Below, one piece after another: positions 21,814 to 29,041 of a stretch of DNA of 33,216 bases. Where the stretch lies: NCBI GenBank assembly GCA_003598065.1, contig QZKR01000101.1, positions 1 through 33,216 of the forward strand, read 5' to 3'. Origin of the DNA: Myxococcales bacterium (lineage in GTDB: Bacteria > Myxococcota_A > SURF-8). The position numbers were made by a program, and so were the translations under genes. The notes beneath the pieces were generated by a model. The model saw only the letters and a list, made by a program, of their open reading frames with translations, was not told the DNA's origin and made no database searches. Each line of letters opens with the position of its first letter. Position 1 is the first letter of the stretch.

Positions 21814-21851
21814 TTGGGGAGTGCCATGCTTGGAGCCTTGCGACAAGCATG
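21814..21851 (-). repeat. half-copy L3 of the palindromic repeat
   Basis: Only the first arm remains (GTGCCATGCTTGGAGCCTTG, then CGACAAGCATGC). It stops 43 bases before the RAYT start codon, so a junction or deletion separates the repeat from the transposase gene. Confidence 0.75.
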
Positions 21852-21894
21852 CGAGTGATTTGTTTTTCATGTTCCTTCCTGTAGAATCTCCCGC

Positions 21895-22440
21895 ATGGAA
21901 CCCAATCCACGGAAGAAACTGAAACACTTCAACGAAGTCGGGCACGCCCATGCCCTGACATTTTCTTGTTATAAAAGGCTTCCGTTGCTGGAGCGAGACC
22001 GCTTGTGCCTCTGGTTTTTGGAAGCCCTCGAAGATGTTTGCCGCAATCTGGAGTATGAAACTCACGCCTTCGTCGTCATGCCGGAACACGTCCATCTGGT
22101 GGTCGTTCCCCTGAAAGCCGAGTACGACATCGCCCGTTTCTTGCACGGCTTGAAACGCCCCGTGGCGGGACGGGCGGAGAAGTGGCTTGCGCTGCACGAT
22201 CCGGTCTGGCACGAGCGGCTGAAGCCGCCCGCCGACAGCAAGGGAAGTTTCCATTTCTGGCAGAGGGGAGGAGGCTTTGACCGGAACATCTTTTCAGAGC
22301 AGATCTATGCCGCGACGATCCATTACATTCACAACAACCCGGTCAGACGAGGATTGGTCCGGAGCCCGGAGGAATGGAAATGGTCGAGCATTCATTGGTA
22401 CGAACGCGGCGGCACGGGTTCGATTTTCGATCTTCCATAA
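21895..22440 (+). CDS. REP-associated tyrosine transposase (RAYT, Y1_Tnp family)
   Basis: A 181-residue single-strand DNA transposase of the IS200-like/RAYT group. It has the HUH metal-binding motif H65-V-H67 in VVMPEHVHLVV, the catalytic tyrosine Y144 in HYIHNNPVRRGLV, and the group-typical FWQRGGGFDRNIF and EWKWSSIHWY. Length is normal and the frame intact. RAYTs nick and move short palindromic REP elements and are usually flanked by inverted copies of their own target. Here repeat copies lie just upstream (L1-L3) and begin 10 bases downstream (R1), in opposite orientation. No clear SD precedes ATG 21895. Family identity is firm; that the adjacent repeats are its substrate is inferred from position. 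Confidence 0.93.
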   Translation: MEPNPRKKLKHFNEVGHAHALTFSCYKRLPLLERDRLCLWFLEALEDVCRNLEYETHAFVVMPEHVHLVVVPLKAEYDIARFLHGLKRPVAGRAEKWLALHDPVWHERLKPPADSKGSFHFWQRGGGFDRNIFSEQIYAATIHYIHNNPVRRGLVRSPEEWKWSSIHWYERGGTGSIFDLP

Positions 22441-22450
22441 GGGCGGAGTA

Positions 22451-22547
22451 GCCTGTATGAAGGTGTGCCATGCCTGGAGCCCCGCATGTGAAGTAAGATG
22501 CATGCTTGTCGCAAGCTCCAAGCATGGCACACCCCAAGCCGGCCACC
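22451..22547 (+). repeat. long palindromic repeat, right copy R1
   Basis: GCCTGTATGAAGGTGTGCC through CCCCAAGCCGGCCACCT. Relative to R3 it has lost the GACAGGC part of the left arm. It lies 10 bases after the RAYT stop. Confidence 0.88.
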
Positions 22548-22572
22548 TAATCTTAGAGGGTGTGGATATTCG

Positions 22573-23568
22573 ATGAGTAATGACACCTACAGGGACATCC
22601 CGCCTGATCGCGCTCTGGATAAAGCCGAAACGAATTTTACAGAAATATCGCGTCGATACTATGAATGTTTCCCTCTTAGGGCTGCGATTCAGGCCCTTCC
22701 AGGAGTTGGCAGCACAATAGACACACTTCTCGGTGGATTGGGCGCGAAATGGCAATACGAGCGGTTGGAAGATTGCTTAAAACAGCTCGACGCGCGGGTA
22801 CAAACTCTTGAATCGAGGGGAATTACGGTCAAGCTAGAGGAGACGGAAGAAGCCTATGATTTCGTTGTTTCTGCCTTCGATCACGTCTGTAGAGTGCGAT
22901 CTCGAAACAAAAGGCGCTACTTTGCCAACCTTCTCACCAGGCAGTTTGTAAAGCATCTGGAATGGGACGAAGCCGAAAGCGCGATGCGATTGTTGAAAGA
23001 TCTGACAGAGATCCATATTTTCATTTTACAATGGGCGGTTACATTAAAACCATTCGATGAAGGTCCTTTTCGTGGTTTGAGGATCATTTCTCTACCAGCC
23101 AAGTTTAATTACCCGAATAAATGGGAAAGAAACGAGCTTATCCAATTTTTCCCTCGATTTACCGTCGCTTACCTCCGGTTACTAAGCTCAGAACTGGTCG
23201 GAAAAGGACTTCTGCACGACGAAGGCATTGGAAGATTTGATATCTCTGCGATGGAAGAGTTGAGACCAACTTCACTTGCAGACTGGTTCGTGAAATGGCT
23301 TTATGAATATTCAGATGACCATAACAACATAGAAACCCATCCGCCTGTAATCCGCGATTTCAACACACCGCCGGATTCCCCCAAAACTGGCGAGCGTTAC
23401 GGCATTCTCGACAAGCCTACCGGCGAATGGGCAGAGCATCTCAACGGCATCGCCGAGTGGGACGGCAAACGGTGGATATTCACCGATGCCGAAGAAGGCA
23501 TGGTGGTGTTCAACGAGAAAGAAGATAAAGCGTTTCGGTTCAAGGATGGAGAATGGGTGGAGATATAA
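22573..23568 (+). CDS. unknown helical protein fused to C-terminal DUF2793 module
   Basis: A 331-residue cytoplasmic-type protein without signal peptide. Residues 1-255 are mostly helical and unrecognised: a Gly-containing hydrophobic patch (ALPGVGSTIDTLLGGLGAKW) leads into a charged helix (ERLEDCLKQLDARVQTLE), then a domain with RVRSRNKRRYFANLLTRQFV and FPRFTVAYLRLLSSELVGKG. Residues 266-331 match DUF2793, a module known from phage tail/fibre-region and gene-transfer-agent proteins (PPDSPKTGERYGI, GEWAEHLNGIAEWDGKRWIF, AFRFKDGEWVEI). The frame could begin earlier (22498), but that lies inside repeat R1, so ATG 22573 behind GAGGG (22556-22560) is used. First gene of the island between R1 and R2, with codon use less G+C-biased than the housekeeping genes, suggesting transfer. 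Function not known. Confidence 0.78.
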   Translation: MSNDTYRDIPPDRALDKAETNFTEISRRYYECFPLRAAIQALPGVGSTIDTLLGGLGAKWQYERLEDCLKQLDARVQTLESRGITVKLEETEEAYDFVVSAFDHVCRVRSRNKRRYFANLLTRQFVKHLEWDEAESAMRLLKDLTEIHIFILQWAVTLKPFDEGPFRGLRIISLPAKFNYPNKWERNELIQFFPRFTVAYLRLLSSELVGKGLLHDEGIGRFDISAMEELRPTSLADWFVKWLYEYSDDHNNIETHPPVIRDFNTPPDSPKTGERYGILDKPTGEWAEHLNGIAEWDGKRWIFTDAEEGMVVFNEKEDKAFRFKDGEWVEI

Positions 23569-23599
23569 TGAAATAATTCAACAATTGCATAGAAGGGGG

Positions 23600-23704
23600 G
23601 CCTGTTTGAAGGTTTAGCATGCCTGGATCCCTGCGACAGGCATGTGAAGTAAAGACATGCTTGTCGCAAGCTCTTATAGATGGCACGTCCCAAGCAGGCC
23701 ATCC
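23600..23704 (+). repeat. long palindromic repeat, right copy R2 (degenerate)
   Basis: GCCTGTTTGAAGGTTTAGC through CCCAAGCAGGCCATCC, loop TGAAGTAAAGA. Several point changes in the arms (GGATCC, CTTATAGATGGC) make it the most decayed right-hand copy. Confidence 0.85.
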
Positions 23705-23809
23705 GAGGAAAACACCCATTGACACCGTCAACCTATTCTGCAATTCTGTCCAGGGAGAAGCCTAGTCATACAAATGTTTCATTGTGAATAATTAAGAAGG
23801 GGCTAAAGA

Positions 23810-24217
23810 ATGCGATTCCGTTCACAGTTTAGAAGACAGCCTTCAATGAAAGCTTGCATGAGACAGGATAAACAGCTTGCGCGGAAAGAAGCTCAAGAGA
23901 GGGCAACGCCAAATGATACACAAAGCTATAGCTTTTCATTTAGTGTGGTAGATTTAGAAGAACTGGAAAAACAGAGACCGCTTTTATCGAAAATACCAGT
24001 CCCAGCTGACACCGGCCATTCAATCTGGATAGATATATTTTTCCAAGAGCGCGATGCCGAGATTATACACCAATTCATCACAAGGCAAGATGATATGCAC
24101 AGAAATTATGCATATGATATAATAATTACATCGATAAATCATCAAAGAGATCTATATGACAAGTTATTAAGCAAAAAGAGATTTCTGTTGTTGGCGAAAG
24201 TAACAAAAGTAGCTTAA
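23810..24217 (+). CDS. small protein of unknown function, AT-rich gene
   Basis: A 135-residue basic protein, no signal peptide or membrane segment. The N-terminal 35 residues are Arg/Lys/Gln-rich (MRFRSQFRRQPSMKACMRQD), followed by a mixed domain (SYSFSFSVVDLEELEKQRPL, WIDIFFQERDAEIIHQFITR, YDIIITSINHQRDLYDKLLS). Third codon positions are strongly A/T-rich, unlike flanking housekeeping genes, which marks it as foreign. AGAAGGGG (23792-23799) gives a good ribosome site. A TTGACA at 23719-23724, part of an inverted repeat TTGAC-ACC-GTCAA, might be its -35, but no convincing -10 follows at the right spacing. It sits alone between repeats R2 and R3. I recognise no family. Confidence 0.62.
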   Translation: MRFRSQFRRQPSMKACMRQDKQLARKEAQERATPNDTQSYSFSFSVVDLEELEKQRPLLSKIPVPADTGHSIWIDIFFQERDAEIIHQFITRQDDMHRNYAYDIIITSINHQRDLYDKLLSKKRFLLLAKVTKVA

Positions 24218-24309
24218 TGATTAGTTTTTCATACTTGGGGTGAGATATAGAGAGCCGAATCAATTTCGGTCAACCTACCAGCAGCAACAATATCTCTGAG
24301 GCTGCGAGT

Positions 24310-24414
24310 GGCCTGTTTGAAGGCGTGGCATGCCTGGAGCCCCGCGACAGGCATGTGAAGTAAAGACATGCTTGTCGCAAGCTCCAAGCATGGCACACCC
24401 CAAGCCGGCCACCT
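24310..24414 (+). repeat. long palindromic repeat, right copy R3 (best preserved)
   Basis: GGCCTGTTTGAAGGCGTGGC through CCCCAAGCCGGCCACCT. Arms GCATGCCTGGAG/CTCCAAGCATGG and GCGACAGGCATG/CATGCTTGTCGC pair across loop TGAAGTAAAGA, giving a hairpin of about 105 nt. Confidence 0.9.
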
Positions 24415-24420
24415 GGCGGC

Positions 24421-25395
24421 TTAAAGAATAATTGCCGCAGGGTTCCGCCCGAAAGTCAGAATTTCTTTGCCTGCAATCCCTTCAAGAATTTCGTTGTGAA
24501 TAATGTCGAGCAACTCTCTCTTAAACCCGATGCCATAATATACTCCTGAGCCTTGCCCAGGGATTTCGCGGCCCGTCATAAGAGGATGTAAATACCGTTG
24601 AACGACTATCGGTTTCCATGAATCGTCTTTAAGTCCGGCGTGGACAAAGTAATTAGCCCATTTGTAAATTCTTTCGACATTGTGAAGAGGGACAGTAAAA
24701 TCGATCTTTTCCTGGTGCCTTTTTAAAATTTCAAATATTTTTGCTATTGGAACCGTTTGGGTAATAGCATGATTATTCGAATCGATTAAACCGTATATGG
24801 TGAAGGCATTTCTAATTCTAAGTTCCAACATTTGTCGGATGATTGAAATAGATACGTTCGCTTCCCTGTCAATGAAAGAATGTATTGAAACTTGGCCGTA
24901 GAGAACTTGGCTTAAATACTGATAAAGAGTAAAATCAGGCTGAAATGAACTTCGCCAGACAGTTCGTTCAATATCCGTTTTTAGCACGTAGGTTTCATAT
25001 CCTTCCATCAGATGAACCGCATCGAAGAGCAAATTAAACAGCAAGCCGTAATAATTATATGCCAAAAGATCTCTTGATAAATCATCAGAAAACGGTCTTG
25101 AAAATTCTTCGATTAGATCTTGCAAAAATTCGTCAGAGAGGATTGAACAAAAAGCTAAAAGACTGTATTTGTAGTAATGCTTTGCTGTAAGTTTTCTGTT
25201 CCTCTCTTGCAGAGAATCCCATATTACGCCCTCAATAATCTTATCCAGATCAAGTTCGGGTAAATTTTCTTCTTCCAGTACGGCTAAACATTTGTCTAGA
25301 AACTCGACTCGTTGTCCGTTGAGCAGCAATTCACATTTAGCCTTTAGGCTATTCCGATTCTCATCAAAATCGAGAAATCCTTCAGGTATTTCCAT
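24421..25395 (-). CDS. helical protein of unknown function, AT-rich gene
   Basis: A 324-residue soluble-looking protein, opposite in strand to the other island genes. Acidic N terminus (MEIPEGFLDFDENRNSLKAK), then mostly amphipathic helices (DKIIEGVIWDSLQERNRKL, YNYYGLLFNLLFDAVHLMEG, SIIRQMLELRIRNAFTIYGL). A C-terminal part contains ERIYKWANYFVHAGLKDDSW and GQGSGVYYGIGFKRELLDII. The R-x(n)-H pattern around YKWANYFVHAG faintly recalls HEPN-like helical folds, but I would not assign it. Strong A/T bias at third positions indicates horizontal origin. The stop codon lies six bases from the end of repeat R3, and R4 lies about 95 bases upstream of the start, so the gene is closely bracketed by repeats. 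Confidence 0.68.
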   Translation of the reverse strand: MEIPEGFLDFDENRNSLKAKCELLLNGQRVEFLDKCLAVLEEENLPELDLDKIIEGVIWDSLQERNRKLTAKHYYKYSLLAFCSILSDEFLQDLIEEFSRPFSDDLSRDLLAYNYYGLLFNLLFDAVHLMEGYETYVLKTDIERTVWRSSFQPDFTLYQYLSQVLYGQVSIHSFIDREANVSISIIRQMLELRIRNAFTIYGLIDSNNHAITQTVPIAKIFEILKRHQEKIDFTVPLHNVERIYKWANYFVHAGLKDDSWKPIVVQRYLHPLMTGREIPGQGSGVYYGIGFKRELLDIIHNEILEGIAGKEILTFGRNPAAIIL

Positions 25396-25489
25396 TCGGT
25401 TAGCCTTTTCATAAGCTAATTGCTATTTCGCTAGGACAATAGTACATTTTTAAACCTCGGAGCAACCGTTTTTTAGTTTGGGCCGGCTA

Positions 25490-25591
25490 GCCTGTTTGAG
25501 GGTGTGGCATACCTGGAGTCCGCGACAGGCATGTGAAGTAAAGACATGCTTGTCGCAAGCTCCAAGCATGGCACACCCCAAGCAGCCACCT
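25490..25591 (+). repeat. long palindromic repeat, right copy R4
   Basis: GCCTGTTTGAGGGTGTGGC through CCCCAAGCAGCCACCT with loop TGAAGTAAAGA; preceded by GGCCGGCTA as in R5. Region 25396-25843 (448 bp) has no gene: it holds the short leader of the minus-strand gene, R4, a small hairpin and R5. Confidence 0.88.
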
Positions 25592-25598
25592 GTCGGAG

Positions 25599-25639
25599 GA
25601 ATTTGACGACTTGAAGTCGCAATTTACGACATCAAATTC
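25599..25639. repeat. nested hairpin between R4 and R5
   Basis: GAATTTGA (25599-25606) pairs with TCAAATTC (25632-25639) around an inner perfect palindrome CGACTTGAAGTCG (25607-25619). It fills almost all of the space between two palindromic repeats. Confidence 0.5.
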
Positions 25640-25648
25640 GGGCCGGCT

Positions 25649-25753
25649 GGCCTGTTTGAAAGTGTGTCATGCCTGGAGCCCCGCGACAGGCATGTGAAGT
25701 AAAGCCATGCTTGTCGCCAACTCCAAGCATGGCGCACCCCAAGCCGGCTGCCT
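25649..25753 (+). repeat. long palindromic repeat, right copy R5
   Basis: GGCCTGTTTGAAAGTGTGTC through CCCCAAGCCGGCTGCCT; loop TGAAGTAAAG-CC. Last copy, 90 bases before the cysteine desulfurase start, and the right boundary of the island. Confidence 0.88.
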
Positions 25754-25843
25754 GTCATTGATTTTTAGCGGCCCGCCCGCGCAACAGTCCTTGCCTGCTT
25801 GAAGCCGATGCGTTAGCCTGGGGCGGTTTCCAGGAGGGCATCG

Positions 25844-26995
25844 ATGATCTATCTCGACAACGCCGCCACCACCTACCCCAAGCCGGATCGGGTGATCGAG
25901 GCGATGACGCGCATGATGCGCGAACTGGGGGCCAACCCCGGCCGCGCCGCGCACCGCATGGCCGTTTCCGCCGAGCGCGAAATCACGGCTGCACGCCATT
26001 TGGTGGCCCGCTTCTTCAACCTGCGCGACCCCTTGCGCGTCGTCTTCACCCACAACTGCACCGACGCCTTGAACTTCGCCCTCAAGGGCGTCCTGGAGCC
26101 CGGCGACCACGTCGTCACCACGGACGCGGCGCACAACTCCGTTTCCCGGCCGCTGGAGGCGATGGCCGATCGCGGCCTCATCACCCTGACCCGCCTGCCG
26201 CTGGACGCCCAAAGCCTTGTCGATCCCGACGCCGTGTTCAAGGCACTGCGGCCGAAGACGAAACTCGTGGAAATCACCCACGGCTCGAACGTTACGGGGG
26301 CCGTCCAGCCGCTCGCCGAAATAGGGCTCGGCCTGCGCCAGCGTTGCGACGCGCTTTTGCTGGTGGACGCCGCGCAGACGGCGGGCGTCCTGCCGCTCGA
26401 CATGGAAGCGATGGGCATCGATCTCCTGGCCCTGCCCGGCCACAAGGGCTTGTTCGGCCCGCCGGGAACGGGGCTGCTGCTTATCGGCGAGCGCGCCCGG
26501 GTCAAGCCCTGGCGCGAGGGCGGCACGGGCGGCGACAGCGCCGCGCGCCTGCAGCCGACGCAGCTTCCCTTCTACTGGGAATCGGGCACGCCGAACACCG
26601 CCGGCATCGCCGGGTTGGCCGAGGGCTTGCGCTTCGTCGAGGAAACCGGTCTGGAAGCGATCCAGGCGCGCGAGAAAAAGCTGATGCGCCTGCTCCTGGA
26701 CGGCCTGCGCGACGACGACCGCTTCCGGCTTTTCGGGCCGGGGGACGTCGAGCGGCAGGTGGGCGTGTTTTCCTTCCTCATCCGCGGCCAGGACCCGCAC
26801 CAGACGGGGGCCGTCCTCGATTCGGCCTACGACATCGCGATCCGCACCGGCCTGCACTGCGCGCCGTACATCCACAAGAGCATCGGGAGCTTCGCCGGCG
26901 GCGGCACGGCCCGAATTTCGCTCTCCTATCTGAACACGGAAGCCGAAGTCGCGCGCACGCTGGAGGCGCTGCGGGAAATCGCCGCGCAAGGCTGA
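25844..26995 (+). CDS. cysteine desulfurase-family PLP enzyme (class V aminotransferase)
   Basis: A 383-residue fold-type I PLP enzyme of the cysteine desulfurase/selenocysteine lyase group. MIYLDNAATTYPKPDRVIEA is the family N terminus. The PLP Schiff-base lysine is K201 in ALPGHKGLFGPPGTG, and a candidate persulfide Cys is C339 in RTGLHCAPYIHKSIG. The overall layout (ANPGRAAHRMA, THGSNVTGAVQP, WESGTPNTAGIAGL) fits the stand-alone subgroup often annotated am_tr_V, not IscS or SufS of Fe-S operons. It releases sulfur from cysteine (or selenium from selenocysteine) to an acceptor. The ThiF-like E1 on the same strand across the island is a plausible partner. GGAGGG precedes ATG 25844. Substrate preference cannot be read here. 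Confidence 0.92.
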   Translation: MIYLDNAATTYPKPDRVIEAMTRMMRELGANPGRAAHRMAVSAEREITAARHLVARFFNLRDPLRVVFTHNCTDALNFALKGVLEPGDHVVTTDAAHNSVSRPLEAMADRGLITLTRLPLDAQSLVDPDAVFKALRPKTKLVEITHGSNVTGAVQPLAEIGLGLRQRCDALLLVDAAQTAGVLPLDMEAMGIDLLALPGHKGLFGPPGTGLLLIGERARVKPWREGGTGGDSAARLQPTQLPFYWESGTPNTAGIAGLAEGLRFVEETGLEAIQAREKKLMRLLLDGLRDDDRFRLFGPGDVERQVGVFSFLIRGQDPHQTGAVLDSAYDIAIRTGLHCAPYIHKSIGSFAGGGTARISLSYLNTEAEVARTLEALREIAAQG

Positions 26996-27106
26996 CGGCG
27001 GGCGAAATTCCCGAACGGCTTGATTTTGGCGGCAAGATGGTCTAGGAATAAGACCCTGGACGTGTCCGCAACAAACAACCCCTAACCGACGCCCCTGGAG
27101 GCCGCC

Positions 27107-28972
27107 ATGTCCGCAACGGATTATTGCTACGACGATCGCGACCTGTTTTTCCTCCTCTTCGAGCAGATGAAAATCCAGGACCTCTGCAAAAGCGAGCTTT
27201 ACAAAGACTTCGGCGAGGACGATTTCAAGATGATCCTCACCGAGGCGGTGAAGTTCGCCAAGGAGCAGGTCGGACCGACCGCCAAGGAAGGCGACGAACA
27301 GGGCTGCACGCTCACCGACGGCCAGGTGCACGTTCCGCCGGCGTTCGTGGCGCTGCACAAGGCCTACAGCGAGGCCGGCTGGCTGGCCGCTTCCGGCAAG
27401 CCCGAGCACGGCGGCCAGGGCGTCCCGCACGTCATGGGCTGCGCCTTGGGCGACATCTTCACGGCCGCCAACACCGCCTTCTACCTCAACGGGCTGTTGG
27501 GCGTGGGCGTGGCGCACGTCCTGGAGAAGGTCGGCCCCGACTGGATGAAGGAAATCCTCGCCCCGAAGCTCTTCAGCGGCGAATGGGGCGGAACGATGGT
27601 GCTCACCGAGCCGTCGGCCGGCTCCGACGTCGGCGCGGCCAAGACGCGCGCCGAAAAGGTCCCGAACGAGGAAGGCGTCTACCTCGTCAGCGGCAGCAAA
27701 ATCTTCATCACCGCCGGCGACACGGACCTGACGCCCAACATCATCCATCTCGTGCTCGCCCGCACCCCCAATTCGCCGCCGGGAACCAAGGGCCTGTCGA
27801 TCTTCATCGTGCCGAAGATCCGCATCGACCAACAGGGCAAGATGCAGGGCCCCAACGACGTCACCTGCGTCCGCATCGAGGAGAAGATGGGCATTCACGG
27901 CAGTCCCACCTGCCAGATGTCGTTCGGCGAGAAGGGCCAGTGCAAGGGCTGGATCCTGGGCCAGGAGGGCGACGGCATCAAGATCATGTTCAACATGATG
28001 AACGAGGCGCGCATCGAAGTCGGCCTGCAGGGCTGCTCGACCGCCAACGCCGCCTATCAGAACGCGAAGAGCTACGCCAAGGAACGCCTGCAAGGATCGT
28101 CGATCAAGAACTTCAAGGACCCCACCGCGCCGCGCGTGCCGATCATCGACCATCCCGACGTGCGCCGGCAGCTGATGACGATGAAGGCGTTCGGCGAGGG
28201 CATGCGCGGCCTCCTGCACTACACGGCCTGGTGTCACGACATGGCCCGCGTCGCGGCGACGCCGGAGGATCGCGAGAAGCACATGGGCTTCGTCGAACTC
28301 CTGACGCCGATCTGCAAGGCCTACTGCACCGACCGCGGCGTCGAGATGGCGTCCATGGCCATTCAGGTGTACGGCGGCTACGGCTACACGCAGGATTATC
28401 CCGTCGAGCGCTACATGCGCGACGCCAAGATCGGCTGCATCTACGAGGGCACCAACAGCATTCAGTCGCTCGACCTGCTCGCCCGCAAGCTGCCGATGAA
28501 GCGGGGCATGGTGTTCATGAGCTACGTGGCCGAACTGGACCGCGTGGCGAACCTGGCGCGCGAGCACGCCTCGCTCGCCGAACTGGTGGAGGAGTTCGCC
28601 GCCGCCAAGGACCGGCTGGTGTCGGTGGCGATGACGCTCAGCGGCTGGGGCATGCAGGAGCGTCTCGATCTCGCCACCAGCAAGGCCGTGCCCTTGCTCG
28701 AACTCATGGGCGACGTGGTCGTCGCCTCCGAGCTGTTCAAGGCGGCGATAGCGGCCGACAAGACGCTCAACGCCCGGCTCGCCGCCGCCAAGGTCGATCC
28801 GAACGACAAGGCGGCCGTGCTGGCGCATGTGGCCAAGAGCGACGAATCGGCTTTCTATTACGGCAAGATTCTGAACGCGCGGTTCTTCGTCAATTACATC
28901 CTGCCGCGCACGGAAGGCTGGGCGAAGGCGATCTTGAAGGAAGACCTTTCGCACATGGAAGCGGTGTTCTAG
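27107..28972 (+). CDS. acyl-CoA dehydrogenase, long DmdC-like type
   Basis: A 621-residue FAD enzyme that forms the 2,3-double bond of an acyl-CoA. It has an extra N-terminal helical region (YDDRDLFFLLFEQMKIQDLC), the FAD/substrate motifs MVLTEPSAGSDVGAAKTRAE and KMGIHGSPTCQMSF, the catalytic Glu at 447 in CIYEGTNSIQSLDLLARKLP, GGYGYTQDYPVERYMRD before it, and a C-terminal acyl-CoA dehydrogenase extension domain. Length and motifs match the 590-620 residue group that includes 3-methylmercaptopropionyl-CoA dehydrogenase (DmdC), although most members act on ordinary acyl-CoAs. GGAGG is five bases before the ATG. It stands alone after a 111-bp gap and ends at a strong terminator. With the NDP-forming synthetase it suggests fatty or organic acid oxidation. 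Confidence 0.93.
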   Translation: MSATDYCYDDRDLFFLLFEQMKIQDLCKSELYKDFGEDDFKMILTEAVKFAKEQVGPTAKEGDEQGCTLTDGQVHVPPAFVALHKAYSEAGWLAASGKPEHGGQGVPHVMGCALGDIFTAANTAFYLNGLLGVGVAHVLEKVGPDWMKEILAPKLFSGEWGGTMVLTEPSAGSDVGAAKTRAEKVPNEEGVYLVSGSKIFITAGDTDLTPNIIHLVLARTPNSPPGTKGLSIFIVPKIRIDQQGKMQGPNDVTCVRIEEKMGIHGSPTCQMSFGEKGQCKGWILGQEGDGIKIMFNMMNEARIEVGLQGCSTANAAYQNAKSYAKERLQGSSIKNFKDPTAPRVPIIDHPDVRRQLMTMKAFGEGMRGLLHYTAWCHDMARVAATPEDREKHMGFVELLTPICKAYCTDRGVEMASMAIQVYGGYGYTQDYPVERYMRDAKIGCIYEGTNSIQSLDLLARKLPMKRGMVFMSYVAELDRVANLAREHASLAELVEEFAAAKDRLVSVAMTLSGWGMQERLDLATSKAVPLLELMGDVVVASELFKAAIAADKTLNARLAAAKVDPNDKAAVLAHVAKSDESAFYYGKILNARFFVNYILPRTEGWAKAILKEDLSHMEAVF

Positions 28973-28994
28973 CGAGAAAAAACGTCGGGCTTGG

Positions 28995-29025
28995 AAGGGG
29001 CGCTTCGCGGGAAGCGCCCCTTTTC
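28995..29025 (+). terminator. strong rho-independent terminator after acyl-CoA dehydrogenase
   Basis: AAGGGGCGCTTC (28995-29006), GCGG loop, GAAGCGCCCCTT (29011-29022), then TT-C. A perfect 12-bp stem 22 bases after the stop. It lies only 17 bases before the tatC start codon. Confidence 0.85.
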
Positions 29026-29041
29026 ATAGGCGCGCGAAGCG

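Noticed and set aside
22498-22572. Earlier start (22498) of the DUF2793 fusion gene
   Set aside because: The added codons would be inside palindromic repeat R1 and encode nothing conserved; ATG 22573 has a GAGGG ribosome site.
21695-25753. Integron attC sites as an explanation for the repeat-gene alternation
   Set aside because: Copies lack the GTTRRRY/RYYYAAC core sites, one cargo gene is reversed, and no IntI-type integrase is present; a RAYT is, so a REP-type origin fits better.
21571-25753. CRISPR array
   Set aside because: Repeats are about 100 bp long palindromes with unequal spacing containing whole genes, and no cas gene is present.
25667-28954. A 1095-codon open frame on the minus strand opposite the cysteine desulfurase and acyl-CoA dehydrogenase
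   Set aside because: Composition is the Arg/Ala/His/Gly-rich shadow typical of antisense G+C-rich genes; no domain, and both genes on the plus strand have full motif support.
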